This document shows, one piece after another, positions 44,813-50,856 of a DNA stretch of 50,856 bases. Origin of the DNA: Calditrichia bacterium (GTDB lineage Bacteria > Calditrichota > Calditrichia > RBG-13-44-9 > J075); NCBI GenBank assembly GCA_028284905.1, contig JANQQU010000070.1:1-50856 (forward strand), written 5' to 3'. The notes under the pieces were generated by a model. The model searched no databases and had not been told where the DNA came from. It was given only the letters and a program-made list of their open reading frames with translations. Both the position numbers and the translations under genes were made by a program. Every line of letters begins with the position of its first letter. The stretch's first letter is position 1.

Positions 44813-45382
44813 ATGAAAGAGCGGTATCAGACATCCAGCGATGCGGATTTGCTGATTGCAATTCGCACGTCAGATGCAGAGGCCTTTGAGGCACTCTATT
44901 ACCGCTATTATGGGGAGATTAAGGGATTTATTCGCCGTAAATTCGGATTGGATGAAGAAGCTGCCCGCGATTTGCTGCAGGAGGTGTTTGCGCGCATTTG
45001 GGAAAAGCGAGGGACCCTCGACCCGGAAAAATCCATTCGGGCTTTTCTTTATCAGATTGCCCGTAACCGTTGTATCGATCAATTGCGCAAATCCGGGCGG
45101 GAAGTAAATCTTTCCCTGGCAGAATATGAAGCACTGGTCGCCGATGTGCCGGATGATTTACAAATGCTCGTTCAGCAAGCAGTCAATCAACTACCGGCGC
45201 CATTGCGGGAAGTAGTAGTGATGAAGTGGATCGAAGGCCGAAAATACAAAGAGATTGGACAAATTCTCGGCATTTCCCCCCGCACTGTGGAACAACGAAT
45301 GGGTAAAGCGATGAAAATTCTGCTGCAAAAATTGAAGGATGCGCTGATCTTCTTGGCTTTTTCGAGTATTATTAATCTTTGA
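44813..45382 (+). CDS. ECF sigma-70 factor (FecI-like)
   Basis: The 189-residue protein has sigma region 2 (about 20-90: EAFEALYYRYYGEIKGFIRR (in part), DLLQEVFARIWEKR, FLYQIARNRCIDQLRK) and region 4 (about 120-175: LPAPLREVVVMKW, YKEIGQILGISPRTVEQRM), and nothing between, the ECF layout. It should direct RNA polymerase to the receptor or export genes of this locus when released by the FecR-type protein encoded at 45746. The two are separated by a 360-bp repeat-filled gap, whereas such pairs usually lie close together. Confidence 0.93.
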   Translation: MKERYQTSSDADLLIAIRTSDAEAFEALYYRYYGEIKGFIRRKFGLDEEAARDLLQEVFARIWEKRGTLDPEKSIRAFLYQIARNRCIDQLRKSGREVNLSLAEYEALVADVPDDLQMLVQQAVNQLPAPLREVVVMKWIEGRKYKEIGQILGISPRTVEQRMGKAMKILLQKLKDALIFLAFSSIINL

Positions 45383-45387
45383 TGTTG

Positions 45388-45560
45388 CGCTCCCTGCGGT
45401 CGCTGATGGTTGCGTTCCCTTCGGTCACTGATGGCTCCGCTTCGCTGATGGTTGCCGCTCCTTTCAGTCGCTGATGGCTAAGAATCTGGAGTTACTTGTC
45501 TTTTAACCATTAACGACCGCAGGGAGTGGAGCCATTAGCGACGTCAGGAGCGGAGCCATT
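45388..45560. repeat. 25-nt tandem array with inverted copies after the sigma gene
   Basis: CTGATGG recurs at 45403, 45428, 45445 and 45471 (steps 25, 17, 26), marking four units of about 25 nt such as CTCCCTGCGGTCGCTGATGG. The inverted unit follows, with CCATT at 45507, 45532 and 45556 (steps 25, 24). CTCCCTGCGGTCG (45390-45402) pairs perfectly with 45514-45526, and ATGGCTCCGCT (45431-45441) with 45549-45559. It begins 6 bases after the sigma-gene stop. Several pairings compete. Confidence 0.8.
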
Positions 45561-45745
45561 CTCCTCAGAATTCTAATCATGCACGAAGAATGTTCTTTTC
45601 CGAAATATCGTCTCACAAAAAAAATCTTCCCCCTTATAGTGATTTTTCAATCTCCTGCGTAATACCAAATAGATGCATCTGAAATCGTCATGCGATGCAA
45701 AAGGATATGCAAGCGTATGACATGTTGAAAAGAAAGGTAAAAGCA

Positions 45746-46756
45746 ATGAGAGACTCCCGAGTTTACGAAATGATAGTCCGTTACCTCTCCGGAGAAATGA
45801 GTGCGAAAGAGAAGCGGGCAATGGATGAATGGATGAATAAAAATCCGGATAACCGATTGCTCTTCGAACAGGCCGCGCAGCTTTGGAAGGTCGGTGCGGA
45901 TGGTGCGCTGGAAGACGTCTCTCAAATTGACAAAGACTGGCAAAAGCTGCAGATCCAACTCGGGATGGCACCGGCAGAAGCCGCGCCGGAAGCTGCTCCT
46001 GCACCGGAAGTTATTCCGATGCCGATTGCCCCGAGCGTCCCGGAAAGTCGTTTTCGGGCTATTGTCGGCGTAGCGGCAGCACTGTTGTTACTGGCAGCAT
46101 TTAGCCTTTTTCTCTTCAACAGCAGTAATACAGTAGTCGTTGCTACAGGCAACGGCGAACAGGAAAATGTGCGCTTGCCTGATGGCAGCGAAATCGCGCT
46201 TAACTATGCCAGCGAATTGCAGTATGCCGCGGATTTTAGTGGCGATATTCGACGCATCCGCTTGCAGGGAGAAGCTTTCCTGAATGTGGTTTCCGATGGC
46301 AGGCCGTTTATCGTCGAAACTGAAAATGCCCGGGTGGAAGTGCTTGGCACTGCCTTTAACGTTTGGCAGCGGGGCGAAACTACCCGCGTAGTGCTGGTAG
46401 AAGGAAAAGTGCGTTTGCAGGGCGCGGATAATACCGCAGTGCTGCTGGAGAAAGACCAGGCAAGCAGTTGCAGTGGAAGCGGCCCGCCGACACCGCCGGA
46501 AACAGTGGCAGCAAATCGTTTACTCGGCTGGCGCAGTGGCAAACTGGTTTTTGAAGCGACGCCACTCCAGGAAATTCTCGCTGAGTTACAATGGAAGTAT
46601 AATGTGACGATAGCGTTGGATGCCCCCGAAGTTGGGCAAAAAACTGTTAGCGCGGTATTTCATACACCAACGCTGGAAAGTGTGCTTCGCTCGGTTTGTG
46701 AGTCGCTAAATCTGCAGTATCGGCAGGACGCAGAAAGATTTATCGTATCAAAATAA
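45746..46756 (+). CDS. FecR family anti-sigma / sigma regulator
   Basis: With the ATG at 45746 (AAAGG before it) the product is 336 residues. The N-terminal domain (VRYLSGEMSAKEKRAMDEWM, in part) binds the sigma factor. A single membrane helix (about 120-140: IVGVAAALLLLAAFSLFLF) follows. The periplasmic FecR domain (NVRLPDGSEIALNY, FIVETENARVEVLGTAFNVW) and DUF4974 C terminus (LQEILAELQWKYNVTI) come last. It should relay a signal from the TonB receptor (46775) to the ECF sigma factor across the inner membrane. It lies 18 bases before the receptor gene. Longer in-frame starts (45695, 45722) have poorer ribosome sites. Confidence 0.9.
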   Translation: MRDSRVYEMIVRYLSGEMSAKEKRAMDEWMNKNPDNRLLFEQAAQLWKVGADGALEDVSQIDKDWQKLQIQLGMAPAEAAPEAAPAPEVIPMPIAPSVPESRFRAIVGVAAALLLLAAFSLFLFNSSNTVVVATGNGEQENVRLPDGSEIALNYASELQYAADFSGDIRRIRLQGEAFLNVVSDGRPFIVETENARVEVLGTAFNVWQRGETTRVVLVEGKVRLQGADNTAVLLEKDQASSCSGSGPPTPPETVAANRLLGWRSGKLVFEATPLQEILAELQWKYNVTIALDAPEVGQKTVSAVFHTPTLESVLRSVCESLNLQYRQDAERFIVSK

Positions 46757-46774
46757 CAGCGGAAGGAAATAATC

Positions 46775-49567
46775 ATGTTCAACACCGTCTGGAAAAACCT
46801 TTTCAAATATATCATTTTAGTTACCTGTATTTACAGCAGTCAAGTCGTCGCGAATGAAGATACTACCCGTTCAATTACACTGGTTTTACAGAAAGCAACG
46901 TTAAAAACAGCGATACAGTCTATTTCAGAACAGAGCGGTATTTCGATTGTTTACAGTGAAGAGCTGCTAAAGGGGAAAGTAGTTAATTGCAATTTTAAGG
47001 ATACACCGCTGGAAAAAGTTTTACAGGAACTGTTACGAAAAAATGGCTTGAAAGCAGTCAAGTCTTCTCCGGGAATTTTTGTTCTGAAAGCCCTTTCCAA
47101 AGGGGAGGGCACAGCGGTTTCCGGCTATGTGCTGGATGCGGTCAGTGGCGCTGCACTACCCAATGCTAATATTGCCGTCAGCGGTACGCTTAATGGCACT
47201 TTTAGTGATGCCCGGGGGCGTTTTCAATTGAATAATCTTGCCGACGGCCGGCAAGCGCTGAAAGTGGATTACATCGGTTACCGCCCCAGGGTTGTTGCGA
47301 TTCCCGATCAGCGGACAGATGCTCCGTTGCATATTGTGCTGCAGTCGGAAGCAATTCCGCTGGCGGAAGTGAATGCTAATTCCGGGAGTAAAAATTATCT
47401 GGATATTGCCAGAATGCCCGGAAAAGTAGCGCTATCGCTCGATCAGTTGGCTGTTTTGCCGGGCAATGGCGAACAGGATATATTCGATGCATTGACAATC
47501 TTGCCGGGCGTTACCAATAGCAACGATGGCAATACCCAGTTCTATTTTCGCGGAGGCACACCCTCGCAAAACAAGATTACGCTCGATGGTGTGCCGGTCT
47601 ATCGAAGTGGCCGTGCCCTGGGGGCAATGAGTATTTTCTCCGCTGATATTATCCGCGATATGACCGTCTATAAAGGAGGCCATCCGGCGAAATATGGCGA
47701 TGCCCTTTCCGGTGTTGTCGCCCTGGAAACAGTCAGCGGGGACACGCAAAAATTGCATCTCTCCGCGAATACAACAGCAGTGGGCAGCCAGGGGATGCTG
47801 CAGATACCACTTGCGGGGAAAGGTGCGTTGGTAGTGTCCGGCAGAAGGTCGCTTACCCAGCACTACATTGGGGATTTATATGATAATGCCCGCAGCGCTA
47901 CCTTTAGTGCGATTGACTATACCCGGCAAAGATATTTCTTAAACGCCCTGGACTTTGGGAACGAAACCGAGCTTTCCTTTTATGATCTTTTTGGAAAATT
48001 GACCCTGCTGCCGGGCAAAAAGAACACGCTATCGTTCAGCGCTTTTCGCTCCCGGGATTTTTCCGATGATATTGGTCGTTTCAGTAATTTCCAGATAACC
48101 GAGCCGGATGATCCTGAACCTTTTGATTTAAATCGCATAAACAATCGCGGCCAGAATACTACGGAAAACACCCTGGCGAGCGGCCGCTTTTCCCGCCAGT
48201 GGAATGCCGATGCGCTTTCATCCTTCCAGGTCAGCTATTCTCATTATGACAATAAATTCTACTCGGAAAGGGAAAGAGATTTACGGGAAGGATTCAGTCG
48301 GAGAATGAGCTATAATTTTGCGGATTTTAAAGAGCTGCTATTCAAGGCGGATCATACCTGGCAGGCTGGTAATAAATTGCAATTGGATGCCGGTGGGAGC
48401 TATTCTCGGAAAATGCTCCAAAATGGCCTGGCGATTCAGATGATTAACGGACTGTTTTATCCCGATTGGGAACCTTCCGAAAGGATGAACCTGGTCTCGA
48501 TTCTGGCTCAAGAGCTTCATCAGGAAGAGATCTTTTTTGATGGCGATTTAATCGAAAGATTTAATGAGGCGCATGATCCGGTGAAAACGGAAGACGTTGC
48601 CCTTTACGTTGAGGGACTCTGGCAGCCGCTTCCTGGGGCGGAAATTAAGCTTGGCTTGCGCGGGGTGCGGTTTAAAGAAGATTTAAATCAGGCTGTATTT
48701 CAGTACCTGGAGCCGCGCATTTCCGCGAGCTATCAGCTGGGGCGGGGATTTTCCCTGAAGGGGTTCTGGGGAGAATATCATCAATTCCTCGATCGGGTGA
48801 GCGGGGATGTCTGGGACTGGGTGCCGTTCTATAATGAACAGTGGGTGCTGGCTGAGGATAATCGCTATCAGCCCGGATTCTCCCGCCATGCCATTGCCGG
48901 ATTACAATATGAAAGCAAATCACTCCTGTTTGACCTGGAGGTCTATCGAAAAAAAATGCGTGGTTTGCGGGAATATAGTTACAGCTGGAATTTCTATGGT
49001 GAGATTATGCCGGCGTTCAGCGATGGGGAATTATACGCGCAACTACTTGCCGGAGACGGCATATCCCGTGGAGTGGATATGCTGCTGCAAAAGAAGGGCG
49101 GTTTGCTGAACGGTTGGATCAGCTATGCCTACAACGAAACGAAGATCCGTACTAGTGAGCAGACGTTGCTCAATCCCCGTGAACTACCGCATCAGCTGGC
49201 TGTAGTGGGGAATCTTACGCCGGGGAAATGGCATTTTTCCGCAGCCTGGCATTATGCCTCCGGCCGCCCGGCCCGCGAGATCTATTTTGATGCGGATTTT
49301 GTAACGGTCTGGCGATTTTCATATCTGAACAACGGCCGTTTGCCGGATACCCATCGGATGGACGTCAGCATATCTCGCACGCTTCCTCTTGGCGCTTTCG
49401 ATGCCCGGGCCGGATTATCTATATATAATGTATATGATCAGGAAAACGTCCTTTACCGGAAACCGATGATTACTTCCTATTACGACCCGGAAAGCCTGCC
49501 GACAGTTCTTTACGAAGTAAAAGGGCTGGGAATTACGCCGAATTTCTTTCTGCAGGTTCGCCTGTAA
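46775..49567 (+). CDS. TonB-dependent receptor with STN and carboxypeptidase-like domains
   Basis: The 930-residue protein has a signal peptide, an STN (secretin/TonB short N-terminal) domain (about 30-110: ISEQSGISIVYSEELLKGK, TPLEKVLQELL), and a CarboxypepD-regulatory Ig-like domain (about 115-195: SGYVLDAVSGAALPNANI). A plug (about 210-320: LPGVTNSNDGNTQFYFRGG, ITLDGVPVYRSG) and a beta-barrel ending FFLQVRL follow. It imports a large substrate across the outer membrane using TonB energy. The STN domain signals to FecR, completing a FecI/FecR/FecA-like cascade with the two genes upstream. No SusD-like partner is present, so the substrate may be a siderophore, vitamin or peptide rather than a glycan. 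Confidence 0.93.
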   Translation: MFNTVWKNLFKYIILVTCIYSSQVVANEDTTRSITLVLQKATLKTAIQSISEQSGISIVYSEELLKGKVVNCNFKDTPLEKVLQELLRKNGLKAVKSSPGIFVLKALSKGEGTAVSGYVLDAVSGAALPNANIAVSGTLNGTFSDARGRFQLNNLADGRQALKVDYIGYRPRVVAIPDQRTDAPLHIVLQSEAIPLAEVNANSGSKNYLDIARMPGKVALSLDQLAVLPGNGEQDIFDALTILPGVTNSNDGNTQFYFRGGTPSQNKITLDGVPVYRSGRALGAMSIFSADIIRDMTVYKGGHPAKYGDALSGVVALETVSGDTQKLHLSANTTAVGSQGMLQIPLAGKGALVVSGRRSLTQHYIGDLYDNARSATFSAIDYTRQRYFLNALDFGNETELSFYDLFGKLTLLPGKKNTLSFSAFRSRDFSDDIGRFSNFQITEPDDPEPFDLNRINNRGQNTTENTLASGRFSRQWNADALSSFQVSYSHYDNKFYSERERDLREGFSRRMSYNFADFKELLFKADHTWQAGNKLQLDAGGSYSRKMLQNGLAIQMINGLFYPDWEPSERMNLVSILAQELHQEEIFFDGDLIERFNEAHDPVKTEDVALYVEGLWQPLPGAEIKLGLRGVRFKEDLNQAVFQYLEPRISASYQLGRGFSLKGFWGEYHQFLDRVSGDVWDWVPFYNEQWVLAEDNRYQPGFSRHAIAGLQYESKSLLFDLEVYRKKMRGLREYSYSWNFYGEIMPAFSDGELYAQLLAGDGISRGVDMLLQKKGGLLNGWISYAYNETKIRTSEQTLLNPRELPHQLAVVGNLTPGKWHFSAAWHYASGRPAREIYFDADFVTVWRFSYLNNGRLPDTHRMDVSISRTLPLGAFDARAGLSIYNVYDQENVLYRKPMITSYYDPESLPTVLYEVKGLGITPNFFLQVRL

Positions 49568-49675
49568 GGCACAATATATTGTATTAAAAATGAGAAATCC
49601 TTGCCATAAACTTCCGGGCAATATTGCGGAGATCCGTGAGTTGCCTGGAAGCTTTATTGCAGAAAAGGGTACGTT

Positions 49676-50593
49676 CTAGTACAAGAATCCTTCATATTTT
49701 TCCCCGGCAGTTATTTTTAAATCGAGATGATTCCCTTGCGGGGGTAGGGGGCAGGTTGCATAAGGCGTATAGGCGCAGGGAGGATTGTAGGCTTTATTAA
49801 AATCGAGAAAAACAACGCCTTCTTCATTCGGCTTTTTGGTGTAGAGGTAACGGCCGGCATCGTAGGTGCCTTCGCCATTACTGTCATCGGAAAAAATGAT
49901 GAAAAATTCGTCATCGCTGTCAAGGGTTTCCAACTGCCAGCTTTTACCATTCAATTCGAACGCCAAAATACCCGGGGAAGGCGTATCATTGATGGTGCCA
50001 AGCACGTTCGCAACCGGAATGGACTTTGGCGGATCATAGGGCGTAAAGGTTGCAGTCACCCGCCAGTCGGGATTAACCGGATAGCGTTCGATTTTTTTCA
50101 ATTTGGCAATATTAGGATGGGAAGCATCTCTCAGGCGGATGCCCACTCGATTGCCACGCTTTAATGCAAACCAACTGAGCGCCCCATGTGCCAGGATCGG
50201 TAACTCGGTGACGTCTTTCCCAAAAACTTGCATATTATCCACCAGGCGCTCTTTGAACTTCACTTCGACATCTCGCTGGGTGCGGAAAAAAACCGACTCG
50301 CCATCAAGAATGAAAGTACCGACTTTCGGCGCTCCGGAAGGAAAAACAATATTATTAGCACTGTCGGCCCCAGCAGTATTCTCCCCTTCTTCCAGCCAAT
50401 AAAGTCCGGCCAGACTCAGCCAGCCATCCGGCTTCTTTAAGCGGTCAAACCTTGCCTGCTGCCATTCTTCGATTTCCTGAACGTAAGCAGGATCAACTTC
50501 GGATTTTCCGTTAAAATATTCGCAGTTGCTAAATAGTAGAATGCCGGAGAAAATAATAATGAGGAGAATTGCGGAATGATTTAGGGGACGCAT
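49676..50593 (-). CDS. DUF1684 family lipoprotein
   Basis: The 305-residue product has a signal segment ending in a lipobox (SNC, Cys24), so it is probably a periplasmic lipoprotein. The DUF1684 pattern is clear: EIEEWQQARFDRLKKPDGWL (in part), LAGLYWLEEG, then late DAGRYLYTKKPNEEGVVFLDFNKAYNPPCAYTPYATCPLPP (in part: LDFNKAYNPPCAY and CPLPPQGNHLDLKITAGEK). The family is widespread and its function unknown. The gene converges on the TonB receptor, about 110 bp away. It has no obvious partner in the window. Confidence 0.85.
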   Translation of the reverse strand: MRPLNHSAILLIIIFSGILLFSNCEYFNGKSEVDPAYVQEIEEWQQARFDRLKKPDGWLSLAGLYWLEEGENTAGADSANNIVFPSGAPKVGTFILDGESVFFRTQRDVEVKFKERLVDNMQVFGKDVTELPILAHGALSWFALKRGNRVGIRLRDASHPNIAKLKKIERYPVNPDWRVTATFTPYDPPKSIPVANVLGTINDTPSPGILAFELNGKSWQLETLDSDDEFFIIFSDDSNGEGTYDAGRYLYTKKPNEEGVVFLDFNKAYNPPCAYTPYATCPLPPQGNHLDLKITAGEKYEGFLY

Positions 50594-50732
50594 ATCAAAT
50601 ACCCGTTTGCTTTGGTTTAACTGCCGTTCATGGCATCAAACGCGCAAACTAAGCAATTTTTCCCCGAAATGCAAAGCGGCGGAAAAGAAATGTTATTGAT
50701 GGGAATTTGATGAAGAAAGCGAAAAAGTAGAA

Positions 50733-50756
50733 TGTCCAATATCCAATATCCAATTT
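50733..50756. repeat. CCAATAT heptad array
   Basis: TCCAATA/CCAATAT heptads run CCAATAT, CCAATAT, CCAATTT (50736-50756), the same word as 38143-38264. An inverted partner may lie beyond the end of the window. Confidence 0.7.
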
Positions 50757-50856
50757 CCGGTAGTCACCCGTTTTGCTGTTGTTTTTTAATAGGTATCGTT
50801 TTTAGCAATTCTCTAACAGTCCATTGGTGATCAGTAATTTTGGCGGCCATTGCCGG

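Noticed and set aside
45388-45480. Possible CRISPR array
   Set aside because: Units are about 25 nt with no unique spacers, spacing varies (25, 17, 26), and inverted copies follow. No cas genes are present.
49571-49582. ACAATATATTGT palindrome after the TonB receptor gene
   Set aside because: A 12-bp AT-rich palindrome can occur by chance, and no T run or GC stem supports termination.

Overview
The window reads like a chromosomal segment from a Gram-negative, heme-cytochrome-bearing member of the FCB supergroup, probably outside classical Bacteroidota (Calditrichota- or KSB1-like; this placement is inference). Supporting points are an ECF sigma factor / FecR / STN-TonB receptor locus, MacB/FtsX permeases of the FCB type, an Mrp ATPase without the C-terminal CxxC, an Asp-box (BNR) repeat giant protein, LA_2272-type surface repeats, many lipoproteins and an RND efflux operon. 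Promoters look sigma70-like where readable (TTGACA-17-TACATT before the MarR gene). I see no rRNA, tRNA, CRISPR array, prophage or complete insertion sequence.

Layout. 1-6.9 kb: a lipoprotein behind a Shine-Dalgarno-covering hairpin, a family 2 glycosyltransferase, a MarR regulator with a ring-cleaving dioxygenase and an esterase (a quinone-response-like set sharing a TTGATGTATCAA operator), and a degenerate response regulator. 6-15 kb (minus strand): secreted and membrane proteins, a surface-repeat protein, an ABC permease, FdhD, Mrp and PlsX. 15.4-24.8 kb (plus strand): pyruvate phosphate dikinase, ArgR, a TIGR03960/DUF2344-type protein that has lost its radical-SAM cysteines, RNase E/G and a DUF932-like protein. 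24.9-37.1 kb (minus): a basic unknown protein, a seven-heme TPR cytochrome, a TetR-TolC-MFP-RND operon, and a kinase / PLP phospho-lyase fusion. 37.3-50.6 kb: a barrel protein, alkaline phosphatase, sulfotransferase, BNR protein, the sigma/FecR/TonB locus and a DUF1684 lipoprotein.

The most unusual feature is in the spaces between genes. Many intergenic gaps carry short tandem words, most often exactly 7 nt, followed by the same words inverted. They often begin within a few bases of a stop codon. Different gaps use different words (AGTTCAR, CCAATAT, AATTCGG, GCAGTR, GGCAAATG, CTAAAGC, and a 25-nt unit after the sigma gene). Two other repeat families are present: a chain of small hairpins (3.4-3.7 kb, with a likely relative at 41.3 kb) and a MITE-like element (8.5 kb, with a remnant at 0.1 kb).

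Two proteins look like inactivated versions of well-known enzyme or switch families (receiver domain at 4.7 kb, radical SAM at 18.9 kb), and these are the best protein-level leads.
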